A DNA stretch of 64,000 nucleotides from Pedobacter ghigonis (GTDB lineage Bacteria > Bacteroidota > Bacteroidia > Sphingobacteriales > Sphingobacteriaceae). Location of the stretch: assembly GCF_903166585.1 (NCBI RefSeq), contig NZ_CAESCM010000003.1, forward strand, positions 248,001 to 312,000, read 5' to 3'. Every line of letters begins with the position of its first letter. Positions within the stretch are counted from its first letter, which is position 1. Positions 1 to 10,500 of the stretch are shown here, in pieces. The translations under genes were made by a program, and so were the position numbers. Below the pieces are notes generated by a model that ran no database searches, was not told the origin of the DNA, and saw nothing but the letters and a program-made list of their open reading frames with translations.

Positions 1-635
1 TTTGTTACACGGCCATAGTCATCATTTTTTGGCCATTTTACCGGAATGTATTTGATACATGAATCAAGGTCTCTGGCAATCTGAGCAAATGTTTCGGAAG
101 TGGTATTGCGGGGCAAAAGTGCTGCTTTTTTTGCTTCTTCGCCAACGGCATCAAGTGGAGTTAATACCACAGGTACGCCTCCGTATAGTTTTACCAACTC
201 AAAATACCTGAAAGCTCTCCAAAAATAGGCTTGCGCAATAAATCTTTTCTTTACAGCCGGATCCAGTGTACCAGCATTCACATCTCTGATGAACATGTTT
301 ATGGTTCTGATTTTGACATAATTACCAGCTGTATTGGTATTGCCTAAATCGGTAACGGATTCAATTGTAGCTGTTCCTTTTACAAAAACATTATCACCAT
401 ATTGCTCATCGGAAAGTGAATTAACCGAGGCACTTAAACCACCAACATTACCAAACCACGAAGGTTGGTTCTGGCTGTAAATGTAATCGATACTTAATTT
501 TGTTGTGGTAGAATCGTTGTAAACCTGATCGGCTGTAAAACTACCTAAATCTTGCTTTTCGAGCACTTTTTTACAGCTGGTAAACATGAATGATGCTGAG
601 CAGGCTGCAACTATTAATATATAAATCTTTTTCAT
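1..635 (-). CDS. SusD/RagB-family lipoprotein, N-terminal part (SusD1, cut by window edge)
   Basis: Outer-membrane glycan-binding lipoprotein that would cap the SusC1 transporter encoded just upstream. Translation from the ATG at 635 begins MKKIYILIVAACSASF and reaches a lipobox ending in Cys (FTSCKK) near residue 22, as expected for surface SusD proteins. The SusD-type helical motif 'AYFWRAFRYFELVKLYGGVP' lies near residue 145, followed by an R-x-T-x-E stretch typical of the family. Only about 211 residues are inside the window; the C-terminal half lies beyond position 1. It starts 12 bp after the SusC1 stop, so the two are almost certainly co-transcribed. Family assignment is firm; the glycan is unknown. 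Confidence 0.93.
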   Translation of the reverse strand, partial: MKKIYILIVAACSASFMFTSCKKVLEKQDLGSFTADQVYNDSTTTKLSIDYIYSQNQPSWFGNVGGLSASVNSLSDEQYGDNVFVKGTATIESVTDLGNTNTAGNYVKIRTINMFIRDVNAGTLDPAVKKRFIAQAYFWRAFRYFELVKLYGGVPVVLTPLDAVGEEAKKAALLPRNTTSETFAQIARDLDSCIKYIPVKWPKNDDYGRVT

Positions 636-647
636 GACAATTAATGA

Positions 648-3600
648 TTAAAGGCCAACATTTAAACCGAATGAATATGTTTTAAGCGTTGGGTAAGTAC
701 CCACCGGACTGGCAAAATCTCTGTATTTACCAGGGAAAGGATTAATAAACTGAACCGGATTGGTAGCTTGTGCAAATACCCTTATGCTTGCAATACCGAA
801 TTTTTCGGTAAACCTGGTTGGAATGGTGTAAGCCAGATTGGCATTGGTAATGCTAAGTTGTGTAGCAGAAACCAGCCAAAAATCTGTTGTTTCGTAAATA
901 CTCGAAAAATATGGATTTGGATAAGCTGCATTGGTATTGGTCGGAGTCCAGTGGTCGGTCCAGTAAGATGGCCTGTTGCCGTAAGCCGAAGCACTTGTTC
1001 CACTAGGTTTTAAACCGCCAATACTGGTTTTGCCACCCCACGACATGCCCATTACCACATTTAAGCTTAAACCATTATAGCCAAGGTTAAAATTCAAACC
1101 TAAGTTATTGTGGTTGTTTTGTCTGGTGGTAACAAACTGTCTGTCTTTCGTATCAATAACGCCGTCGCCGTTAACATCCTCGTAGTTAATCATACCAGGC
1201 TGCAAAATGTCGTTCAGGATTTTAACTTTTTTGGGATCATTTTGTACTGCCGAGCCGTTAATTCTTTGTGCAATAATGGCATCAGCTTCTGCCTGTGTGC
1301 GGATAATGCCCAAAGATTTGTAACCAATTATACCTCTGTCGCTCGAATATCCTGTATTGTCATCAATAGTGCCCAACTGCGCTGCAGAAACATCATACTT
1401 AATGTTTCTATTGTCGTTCCAGGTGTAAAATGGTGTAACACTGTAGTTAAATTTACCTGCCTGATCGCGGTATGTAGCACTAAACTCGTAACCAAACATA
1501 TTGGCTTTGGCAAAGTTTTCGGTAGGCACTGCAGCACCAATTAGCGCAGGTACTGAGGAAGTTAGCGTAGAGAGTAAGTTGTAACCATGTGTCCAGAAAT
1601 AATCTCCGGAAATGGTTAGTTTATTTTTAAGGAAACCCAGGTCAAAACCGTAATTGGTTTTCAGGTATTTGTCCCACACTACCAGTTCGTTCGGAATGGC
1701 AATGTTGGTTTTGATGGCAATACTTCTATCGATTTCGTTAAAAACAGCGCCCCCACTGCTTCCTGTACCTAAATTATACGAAGCAAGGTATTGATAAGCT
1801 TTAGTTGCATCAGTACCGGTTAAGCCTACCGAAGCCCTTAATTTAAAGAGATCGATAAATTTAACGTTGTCTTTGAAGAATTTTTCCTGCGATACTACCC
1901 ATCCAGCTGATGCTGCCGGGAAGCCGCCCCAATTATGCCCTGGTGCAAACCTCGAACTACCGTCTCTGCGATATACCAGTTGCAACAGGTATTTATTATC
2001 GTAATCGTAGTTTAAGCGGGTAATTAGCGATTGGAAACCTGTTTCGCTAACCTGACCAGACTGATTTGAGGTTTGCGTACCCACGGTGAAATTTTGGTAT
2101 GGTAAGCCACCGGTTACAATACCTTCGGCCATTGCAGCAACACCTTCTGATGAAAGTTCGCGTTGCTCGAAAAGCGCAAGGGCAGATATATTGTGTTTAC
2201 CAAAAGACCGGTTGTAGTTTAGGCCCGCGTTTAACTGATAATTGTCAGAGAAAACCGGATTAAGTCTGATCCTATCGCCATTTTTAATTGGGAATACCCC
2301 CTGAAGTGTTCCGCCCGGGATGTGGTTATTGGCACCTAAGCCCGAGTATTTATAATAGTTAAAAGTTGTACCGTACTGTTTGCCATTAGTACTGTTGATG
2401 TTTTTATTCAATGTAGCTGTAGCGGTTAAGCCTTTAACGCCAGGAATTTCATAATTAACCTTACCCAGCATATTCATTACATACGATTTGGAACTCGTAA
2501 AGTTGTCTGAATTCTGGATCAGGAAGAAATTAATGTTCTCTAAACCACCGGTATTACTAGCCCCCAGGATTACCGGATTTCCATTGATGAAATATTCAGA
2601 CCATGGGTTAACATTTTGCAAGGTAGCCACATCGTTATCTAAACTTTCTGAAGTACTGTTTAATTTGTAATAATAACTGCGTGAAGATGAAACGTCGGCA
2701 CTGATTGAGGTCGATACGGTTAAACGTTTCGATAGTTTAGCATCAATGCTTGCCCTTAAACCATATTTGCTCGAATTAACACCTTTGAAGTTCGAATTTT
2801 GAGTAATATAATCGCCACCAACAAAATAGGTAACCTTATCGGTACCGCCGCTGATGTTTAATGCCTGGCGATACATATTTGAAGTTTGAAAGGCCTCTTG
2901 TAACCAGTTGTGGTTGTTTTGGGCATAATAGTCAAGTTCATCCGGTGTATTCCATTGTGTAAGGGTTCTTGTTGGCTCGGCAACACCTGCTGTTTCGATA
3001 TAACCGTTGGCATTTACAATTTTATTGGTTAATACCCCGGCGCTGGTTTGCTGATAAACCTGGGCATTTAGGTAATCGTTTACGAAATTACCCAATTGTA
3101 AACCGGTCATCATGGTAGGGAGTTTGGTGGCATCAGAAAAACCTACAGAGCTACTGAAGTTAATGCGTGGCGCACCCATTTTCCCTCTTTTGGTTCTTAC
3201 AATTACCACACCATTTGCACCCGAAACCCCATAAATGGCTGCCTCAGCATCTTTCAATACCGAAACGCTTTCTACCACGTTTTGATCCAAAAGGTCGAAA
3301 TCGGCCTGGGTTCTGATTACATCATCAATTACAAAGATGGGATTAGTACCTTGCTGACTATCTTTAGAATATACCACAGGATTACGAACCTGAATGGAAG
3401 TTCCCTGCCCCGGACGCTGCGTACCACCAGAAATAGATAAGCCGGGAACAGTTCCACGCAGTGCAGCACTCAAAGATAAGGCCGGCACATCTTCTATCGT
3501 TTTCATGTTTACGGTTGAAACAGCACCGGTTAAAGTAACTTTTTTCTGTGTGCCGTAACCTACAACAACAACATCTTCGAGATTTTTATTGTCGGATACC

Positions 3601-3899
3601 AGTTTAACGTTAAAATTGGTTTGGGTGCCAACGGTAATTTGCTGGCGTACGTAACCAATGTAAGAGAAAACCAATACATCGCTGTTTGATTTTACCTGTA
3701 TCGTAAATACACCATCAGAGTTGGTGCTCACGTTGCTCGGTACTCCTTTTAAGCTTACGTTTACGCCGGGAATCCCCTGCCCGTCTGCCTGATCAACAAC
3801 CTTACCGGTAACCTTTCGGTCTTGTGCAAAGAGTATTGTGCTTGCCAGCAACGTAAATAGCAAGGACAAAGAAATTTTTTGCAAAAATTTTAAGTTCAT
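648..3899 (-). CDS. SusC/RagA-family TonB-dependent transporter (SusC1)
   Basis: TonB-dependent outer-membrane channel that imports oligosaccharides with its SusD partner. The 1083-residue protein has a signal peptide (about residues 1-26, ending LFAQ), a carboxypeptidase-regulatory-like domain (about 28-110), the SusC signature VVVVGYGTQKK, a plug domain (to about 240, with 'DAEAAIYGVSGANGVVIVRT') and a long beta-barrel ending in YSFGLNVGL. There is no STN domain, so it is not wired directly to a FecR/ECF-sigma relay of the kind seen at the right end of the window. The downstream SusD1 gene begins 12 bp after its stop. The N-terminus and 5' leader closely resemble those of SusC2 (7571-10741), implying shared regulation. 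Substrate inferred only from neighbours (fucose/pectin-type glycan). Confidence 0.96.
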   Translation of the reverse strand: MNLKFLQKISLSLLFTLLASTILFAQDRKVTGKVVDQADGQGIPGVNVSLKGVPSNVSTNSDGVFTIQVKSNSDVLVFSYIGYVRQQITVGTQTNFNVKLVSDNKNLEDVVVVGYGTQKKVTLTGAVSTVNMKTIEDVPALSLSAALRGTVPGLSISGGTQRPGQGTSIQVRNPVVYSKDSQQGTNPIFVIDDVIRTQADFDLLDQNVVESVSVLKDAEAAIYGVSGANGVVIVRTKRGKMGAPRINFSSSVGFSDATKLPTMMTGLQLGNFVNDYLNAQVYQQTSAGVLTNKIVNANGYIETAGVAEPTRTLTQWNTPDELDYYAQNNHNWLQEAFQTSNMYRQALNISGGTDKVTYFVGGDYITQNSNFKGVNSSKYGLRASIDAKLSKRLTVSTSISADVSSSRSYYYKLNSTSESLDNDVATLQNVNPWSEYFINGNPVILGASNTGGLENINFFLIQNSDNFTSSKSYVMNMLGKVNYEIPGVKGLTATATLNKNINSTNGKQYGTTFNYYKYSGLGANNHIPGGTLQGVFPIKNGDRIRLNPVFSDNYQLNAGLNYNRSFGKHNISALALFEQRELSSEGVAAMAEGIVTGGLPYQNFTVGTQTSNQSGQVSETGFQSLITRLNYDYDNKYLLQLVYRRDGSSRFAPGHNWGGFPAASAGWVVSQEKFFKDNVKFIDLFKLRASVGLTGTDATKAYQYLASYNLGTGSSGGAVFNEIDRSIAIKTNIAIPNELVVWDKYLKTNYGFDLGFLKNKLTISGDYFWTHGYNLLSTLTSSVPALIGAAVPTENFAKANMFGYEFSATYRDQAGKFNYSVTPFYTWNDNRNIKYDVSAAQLGTIDDNTGYSSDRGIIGYKSLGIIRTQAEADAIIAQRINGSAVQNDPKKVKILNDILQPGMINYEDVNGDGVIDTKDRQFVTTRQNNHNNLGLNFNLGYNGLSLNVVMGMSWGGKTSIGGLKPSGTSASAYGNRPSYWTDHWTPTNTNAAYPNPYFSSIYETTDFWLVSATQLSITNANLAYTIPTRFTEKFGIASIRVFAQATNPVQFINPFPGKYRDFASPVGTYPTLKTYSFGLNVGL

Positions 3900-4664
3900 C
3901 TTATTATTTGGTTAGTTTTTAATTCTTTTACACGATTTGTTCCGATCAACATACCGGTGTATTTCTTCGTTTAATTTTGCTTGTTAATTGGAGTGCGCTA
4001 ATCTGAGATAGAGAAAATAATGTTTGCTTTTTCTTGTCTTATTTGATTTTAACAAAGCATCAGAAATAATCAGATTTTTTAGTTCTTCGCAAAAACGGCT
4101 AAAAACAGAATTGATGATTTGGCTCATGTTTTGTTTTGATCTCAGTATTTAATTTTTGGTTAGAAAGTATATTTAATTCAAATTTGCTGACAGATTATAC
4201 TCTTTTTCGACAGAATGTTATCTAATTGTTATAAGATATTATCAGTCGCTAGTTACTGGTATAAGCTGTACTCAACAATATTAAATGCTAAGTACAAGGT
4301 AAGTATTAAATTCATATATAAATTTAATATTTAAATAAAAAAGTGTTAAATCGATAAATTTAACATTTAGAGTGTTTAAAAACGTTGTTTGGACGTTTAT
4401 TTTGAAGTTTTGGTAAAGAAAGATTTACAAAGGAAAAGCAGGTATTTTTTAATCTATTCCGGAGAATTGATCTTCAATGCATTGTTTTTGCATCGCAGAA
4501 ATGCTATTGCTGCCTGAACTGGCTGTAGCTAAAGGGCTTTTGCTAAGCGCATATTATTTTTTAATATCGGTAACAAACAAAAAAAGAGAGCACTCGCTGC
4601 TCCCTTTTTCTTCTAACCAAATATATAAAATTGTGGCGGTGCTAACCGCCGTGATAAAGCTTGT
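3900..4664 (-). promoter_or_regulatory. Long intergenic leader upstream of SusC1
   Basis: A 765-bp gap without a convincing gene. It carries, in order from the SusC1 start, ATTTGGTTAG (3906-3915), a TTGGCTCAT (about 4119-4127) plus TTTTGGTTAG (4154-4163) pair, a GATATTATC palindrome (within 4231-4246) and AAATTCATATATAAAT (from 4308). The first, second and fourth landmarks recur in the same order and at similar spacing upstream of SusC2 at 10742-11237. The far end holds the terminators of the SusC2 operon. This suggests a long regulated leader, but no start site was mapped. A small plus-strand open frame at 4477-4713 crosses the terminator and is not believable as a gene. Confidence 0.5.
4578..4611 (-). 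terminator. Rho-independent terminator of the SusC2-SusD2-lipoprotein operon
   Basis: Read on the minus strand, a GGGAGCA / TGCTCTC stem (one G-T pair) with loop GCGAG is followed by seven T residues. It lies 54 bp beyond the stop codon of the lipoprotein gene at 4665. A second hairpin, GGCGGT-TAGC-ACCGCC at 4634-4649, comes first and has a weaker T-rich tail, so termination may be two-stage. Confidence 0.75.
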
Positions 4665-5642
4665 CTACCGTTGTACTTTTATGCTCACGTTAATGTATGG
4701 CCGTTTTTCATAATCGGAAGTAACGGAATTAATTAACAACATGCCGTATTTACCCTCTGGAGTCAAGAAAAAGACGGCATTGCCCGCTGCCAAACCTGCA
4801 GCTGCAGTAGTAGCAACTGTTGCATTTAAATTAATGGTTCGTGCCTTTGCAAGTGTTTCTATAGTTGATCCGGAAATGGCACTTGTTAAAAATATTGTTC
4901 CCTGACTGGTAACCGGAGCACTAAATTTGGTCAAGCGTTTTTGCCAGGTACTTACATCATAAATGGGGAATGTTGTTGCCGGTGCGCTGGTGTTATATAA
5001 ATTTACGGCATACAATGTATTTCCCTGCGCATCTTTATACATCGTCCTGTAGATGCCAAAATCTATTTTTGCTGAATTAGCGGATCCATTACTATAACTG
5101 TATGTAGAAGCATCGTTCAGTGAAATGAAAGATGGGAGCACTTTACCAACTGTATCTGGTAAATAGATATCTCTGTTAGCATAAATCATATAACTCGGAT
5201 TTACATCAATGGTTACTTTTTTATAACCATCTCCAATATATATTCCCTTCTCATTTAAGGCATAAATTCTGAAACTTTGCTTTCCGTCGCGTAGAGCTGG
5301 ATAAGAAGTGTTTGGAATTTTATAAATGAATGAAAAACTTCTGCGTTTAGTTGCATCTGTAATCGGATAGGTAATACGTGACGGTTGCGCTGTTCCGGCG
5401 GAAGTTTCTACCACATAAGAATACATATCTTCATTTGCTGAATTGATGGTGAAATCAATCCATACCTCTTCTTTATCATTTACCACTTTATAATCGGTAA
5501 CACAGCGTGGATCGCTGTTATTAAAAGTTACAGTTACATCCGTAAACATGGTAAATATGTTTTCTGCTTCCTTTTTGCAAGATGCGAATAGGAACGCACT
5601 TAATACAATCAGGAATAGCTTTTGAATATTTTTAGTTTTCAT
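4665..5642 (-). CDS. Surface lipoprotein of a Sus operon (SusE/F- or SGBP-like position), family not recognised
   Basis: A 325-residue lipoprotein: signal sequence of about 20 residues and a lipobox FASC followed by KK. The mature part is rich in beta-strand-like segments (TDVTVTFNN, KVTIDVNPSYMIYAN) and ends in an NVSIKVQR strand, as expected for an Ig-like or jelly-roll surface protein. It follows SusD2 by 45 bp and is the last gene of the operon, the usual place for a surface glycan-binding protein (SusE/F analogue). I cannot assign a Pfam family with confidence; a DUF4361/DUF4843-type protein is possible. No catalytic motif is visible, so a binding role is inferred from position only. Confidence 0.8.
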   Translation of the reverse strand: MKTKNIQKLFLIVLSAFLFASCKKEAENIFTMFTDVTVTFNNSDPRCVTDYKVVNDKEEVWIDFTINSANEDMYSYVVETSAGTAQPSRITYPITDATKRRSFSFIYKIPNTSYPALRDGKQSFRIYALNEKGIYIGDGYKKVTIDVNPSYMIYANRDIYLPDTVGKVLPSFISLNDASTYSYSNGSANSAKIDFGIYRTMYKDAQGNTLYAVNLYNTSAPATTFPIYDVSTWQKRLTKFSAPVTSQGTIFLTSAISGSTIETLAKARTINLNATVATTAAAGLAAGNAVFFLTPEGKYGMLLINSVTSDYEKRPYINVSIKVQR

Positions 5643-5687
5643 TTTTAATCTTTTTAAATCAGATATCTGAGTTGATTATTTCCTGGT

Positions 5688-7559
5688 TTAATCTAATGGA
5701 TCGAAAGTACCTCCAGGCCATCCAATTGTTGGAAGGATGTTAGCTCCGAAATTCACAAAATCATTATGAAAAGTATAGAAATAGTGAAATTCCGGAATGC
5801 TGTATGCCCCAAAATTTGGCGTGGTAGTAATGTTTCTGAAATATTTTTGATAAGTAGTTTTATCGTTGATATTTAAGGTTTCTCTAAACATTACACCATT
5901 GGTTACGGCTTCTAAAACACCTTTGTCTTTCAGGTCAGCGCCTGCCGGCGGATTAACCAATGCTACTTCTAACTTAGACATGTTTCCAGTTAATAAATGG
6001 AAGGTACGCGATCTTCTCAGATCAGCATTCCGTTTATTTTCGAACGCAAATTCGATTTGACGTTCGCCTAAAATCAAAGTGCGTAAATCAGCTGTACTAC
6101 CTGCCAGTCCTAAACCGTAATCAGCATCACCTTGTACAATTCCTGCCCTCACTCTGATCTGTCTAACCAGATCTTTTGCCCCTGATATATTCCCGGTTTC
6201 ATTCAGGCAGTCTGCATAATTTAGCATCACTTCTGCAAATCTTAAATCAATCCAATCCATGCCACTTCCCCCTACACCATTTGAATAACTTACTGCACCT
6301 GCTGTTAATGCCGGGCTAGTGAAGCGTTTTACGTAAACTGCATTTCCGTTTGATTCATTTATAGCAGTATTGTAAGTCCATTGTTTTCTGGTTGTATTGC
6401 CACTTAGCGGGTATAAGCTTCCATTTGTAGCAAAAGTTGCGTCAAATCTTGGATCGCGATTTTGCCAGAACATTACAGCATCGTAAGGATAGGTTGCAGA
6501 TGTTCCTCTTGGTTTACCATCTTTCATCGGATAGGCATCGAGCATTTTTGTTGTTGGCGTATACAAGGCGCTATAAGAACCTTGCTCTGATGTAGGTCGG
6601 TTGCGAGACTCGCCGTTATGCCCCCTATTCGCAATCGTATTCGAATAGGTTCTTACCAGAATAGCTTCTGTGTTGGCAGTTCCTTCTACTCTGAAAATAT
6701 CAATGTAATTAGGCATTAGCTTTTTTCCGGCAGCTATACATAAATCATAAGCTTCCTTATTAGCTGTTAATGCATCAGTCCATCTCGATGCCTGATAAGG
6801 ATGCTTCCCATCATTAGTAGGATTGAATTGTGGACTAGCCCAGTAAAATAAAACCTTAGCCTTTAGACAAGCAGCAATGAGTTTGGTGATTTTACCTCTT
6901 CCATCACCATCTGCCGGGTTAAATCCTTCTAGCATTTGCATGGAGGTATTTAGGTCTGAAATAATTGCTGCAAAGCATTCTCTGGCACTTTTTCTACCGC
7001 CAGCGTAAACATTATCTGCAAGCTGTTGCTCTAAAATTAACGGAACACCACCATACACTTTTACCAATTCAAAATAGGTCATTGCCCTTAAAGCATAATA
7101 TTGACCTAATAAGATGCGCTGCCTGTCGGCTGCCATGGTTCCTTTTGGAATGTTGGTAATGGCATCATTACATCTGGCAATATCCCAATACTTATTGTCT
7201 CCTGGGTTACCACGGTATTGGTTTCCCACAAATCTAACGTCATTAACGCCAACTACACCTTCCATACCCAATGCAGCACGTTCGTTAGCATCTCCATTTG
7301 GAAAATAATTTTCATCACTGGCCAAATGCACTGCATATCGGTCTGGAATCACCTGTAAGGGAAATGCAGGAATAACGACATCATATACCCTATTGAGGTG
7401 TAATTGTACAGATCCTTCGTTATCCCATATCGCCTGGTCTATGCCTTCGGTATCAGGTAAAAGGAAAAATTCATCTTTGTTTACACAAGCTTGCAAACAT
7501 GCGGCAAGCGTTAGTACAATTGCTGCCCTTTTTATGTTATTTTTAATTTGCTTAATCAT
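5688..7559 (-). CDS. SusD/RagB-family outer-membrane lipoprotein (SusD2)
   Basis: Glycan-binding lid of the SusC2 transporter. The 623-residue protein has a signal peptide and lipobox (CLQAC, Cys near 25), the N-terminal TPR-like SusD core with 'YYALRAMTYFELVKVYGGVP' near residues 151-170, and a C-terminal SusD signature including RFAEVMLNYADCLNE and ERQIEFAFENKRNADLRR. It is longer than many SusD proteins (about 500-550) because of loops in the C-terminal half. It starts 11 bp after the SusC2 stop and precedes the lipoprotein at 4665 by 45 bp, giving a three-gene transport operon. Confidence 0.96.
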   Translation of the reverse strand: MIKQIKNNIKRAAIVLTLAACLQACVNKDEFFLLPDTEGIDQAIWDNEGSVQLHLNRVYDVVIPAFPLQVIPDRYAVHLASDENYFPNGDANERAALGMEGVVGVNDVRFVGNQYRGNPGDNKYWDIARCNDAITNIPKGTMAADRQRILLGQYYALRAMTYFELVKVYGGVPLILEQQLADNVYAGGRKSARECFAAIISDLNTSMQMLEGFNPADGDGRGKITKLIAACLKAKVLFYWASPQFNPTNDGKHPYQASRWTDALTANKEAYDLCIAAGKKLMPNYIDIFRVEGTANTEAILVRTYSNTIANRGHNGESRNRPTSEQGSYSALYTPTTKMLDAYPMKDGKPRGTSATYPYDAVMFWQNRDPRFDATFATNGSLYPLSGNTTRKQWTYNTAINESNGNAVYVKRFTSPALTAGAVSYSNGVGGSGMDWIDLRFAEVMLNYADCLNETGNISGAKDLVRQIRVRAGIVQGDADYGLGLAGSTADLRTLILGERQIEFAFENKRNADLRRSRTFHLLTGNMSKLEVALVNPPAGADLKDKGVLEAVTNGVMFRETLNINDKTTYQKYFRNITTTPNFGAYSIPEFHYFYTFHNDFVNFGANILPTIGWPGGTFDPLD

Positions 7560-7570
7560 TACTCAAAAAA

Positions 7571-10500
7571 TTATAAGTTAACACTCAAACCCAGCGATAG
7601 CGTCCTCAATATTGGATAATCCCATGCACTCGAAGTATATGGATCCTTATAAGGGAGCGGGTTAACAATTGTCCATAAGTTATTTCCAGTTAGCATGATA
7701 CGTACACTGCCAATACCTAATTTATTGGTAAACGAGGTCGGTGCTTTGTAACTTAATGTCATGGTATTAATCCGAATCATTGTTCCATCTACCGCCCAGA
7801 AATCAGAGTTTTTAGATAAAGAAGGGTCGTCAAAACGTGGATATTTACCAGCCATTGGATTTTCTGATGTCCAGCGATCCTGCCAGATAGTTAACGTATT
7901 TCTATTGGCTGCAGGTGCTGTTCTCGCTCTGCTGTCATAAAATGCCTTCCCGCCAAATTGTGCGTTAATATTGGTGCTTAAAGCAAAATTCTTATAGGTT
8001 AAATTAAGCGAGATGCCTGTTGCCAGAAATGGATTAGTGCTCTTGTAAATCGGTAACATATCGCTGTCAGAAATTACGCCATCACCATTTGTATCTTCGT
8101 AATACAACCAGCCTGGCTGAGGTACGCGATCGTATAATCTGTAATTAGGATATTTGGCCATCCATGAATCAACTTCAGCCTGGGTTCTGAACATTCCGAT
8201 TGATTTTAAACCAATGTTGTTAGAGTTGTATACCCGTGGATCCGTGCCAAACCCGATCAGCCAATCGTTAGCTATGTTATTAAATAAGTTACCTGGAGCG
8301 TATAATGTTCTGGTGACAACTGAATTGCCATAGCTAAAATTCACATTGGTACTCAGTTTAAGATCTGATGTGAGATTTGCTTTGTATCCAATGCTGAATT
8401 CTGATCCCCAGTTGTAAGTTTCTCTGTAGTTAATAATTGGTGCCGCAGTACCAAACCATAACGGATAACTGTTATTGCCTCCCAAATCAAAGGCATCGTA
8501 ATTTCTGTTTTGGAATACCTCAACACTAAAATCAAGTTTATTATCAAACATCGATGTTTCTAAACCAATATTAATGGTTCTTTTCTTCTCCCAGGTAATA
8601 TCAGGATTAGCCAAACGTGAACGGTTTAAACTGTTTTGAGTAGAGTTGCCATATAAATAACCGTTGGTTACATCGATTAAGAACCTATCCTGCCATAAAC
8701 GGTTTCCAATCCTGTCATCACCGGTAAGTCCAACATTTGCCTTAATTTTTAAGAAATTAATGAAACTTAGTGCTTTACTGTTTTTAAAGAATTCTTCCTG
8801 ACTAACTACCCAGCCCAAACCTGCGTTTGGAGAAACGCCCCAGCGATTTCCAGTCGCAAATTGAGATGATGCATCAACACGCGCAATAACCTCTAATAAA
8901 TACTTTTTGTTGAAATCATAATCAAAACGACCAAAAAATGAACGTTTTGATGTCGCTGTTCTTGAAAAATCCTGACGGGTTAAAGTTGAAGCGTCAAATG
9001 CCCAGTATTGATCTGTTCCAGGAATTAATTGGTTCGTATAACGAACAGTAGATGCCTGCGAATTACCTTCGCTCTGTTCACCACCTACCAGCAAATTTGC
9101 CGTGTGTTTGCCAAAGGTTCTTCCGTATTGCAATGTTAAAAATCCCTGATAACTATTGTTTTCTGAAACACCTGGGGTGATTGTTGCGCTAGCTGCATTT
9201 GTTGGCTCAACATAAAAAGATGTTGGAGAGGTATTAACCAGCTGATCAGTGAACAATTCATTATTATTCCCCATTCTAGCATAGTTATATAGCCTATATG
9301 GAGGAATATACTGCGTGCTCTTAGCAGATCCACTTGCCTGAGAGATCTGAAATTTAGCAACAAATCCTTTTAAGAAAGTCGGTTCATACGTTAAACTCGT
9401 ATTAATGCGATATCCTTTATTGCTCCGGTTATTGTAATAGCCTGACTCAGCTACTGCTTGTGGGTTTAAATTATTATTATTAACCCCGTTATAATTGACA
9501 AAGTTTCCATTAATACTAATAGGTACCCACATTGGGGTGGTTATAATTTTCTCGAAAAAGTTGTTATCCTGATCGTTTGCGTTATGATGTTGCTCTCTTG
9601 TGCCATAGTCAACATTAAAATTCACATCTGCCTTTAAGCCTTTGGCTACCGTAGCCACCACACCACTTCTGAAACTATATTTATCAAATTTCATTCCTGC
9701 GTAGTTAGCATTTTCACTTTGATAACTACCTCCTGCAAAAAAAGTAATTTTATCACTTCCACCAGAAATACTCACATTATGCCGTTGAGTAGCTGCTGCC
9801 TGCCAAACTTCATCGTACCAGCTTTTGTAATTTAATGTTTTAAGGTATTCCAAATCTGCAGGGGCAAAAAACAGTGATTGAGAAGCACTCTGCATTCTGT
9901 AAGTGTCGTTTAAAAGTACAGCCTGATCGTATGCGGATAACATTTCTGGTACTTTTGCCGCATCCGAAACACCTAAGTAGCCATTGTAGGTAATACTTGG
10001 TTTGCCAATTCTGCCTTTCTTCGTGGTAACCAAAATTACACCCTTTGCACCAGAAGCACCATAGATTGAGGCCGAAGCATCTTTCAGAAAGGTTAGATTT
10101 TCTACCATCGAAGCATCAATGTTATCAAAGGCGTCGCGGCTAACTATTATTCCATCTACCACATACAAGGGCTCTGCTGTAGCGCCATTCAATCCTGCTT
10201 GCTCTGAAACGGTTGAATTTCTGATATTAAAGGTAATTGGTGCACCAGGTCTGCCTGATGCTTGACTAACGCCAACACCCGCAATTCTGTTTCGCATAGC
10301 ACCTGCTAAATTTGGGGCCGGAACATCTTGAATTTCAGCTCCGGTTATAGTTGCTACTGCTCCTAATACTTCGCTCCTTTTTTTTGTTCCATAACCAATA
10401 ACCACAACTGCGTCTTCATCTAAACTTTGTGCATCTTCTACAAAGCTTACCATTATATTGGTTTTGCCGGCCAGCGGAATTACCTGTCTCACGTAGCCCA

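Noticed and set aside
1110..1544. Long plus-strand open frame inside SusC1
   Set aside because: It is the antisense of a well-supported TonB-dependent transporter and has no domain or start signal of its own.
4477..4713. Short plus-strand frame upstream of SusC1
   Set aside because: It reads through two terminator hairpins and into the antisense of the lipoprotein gene.
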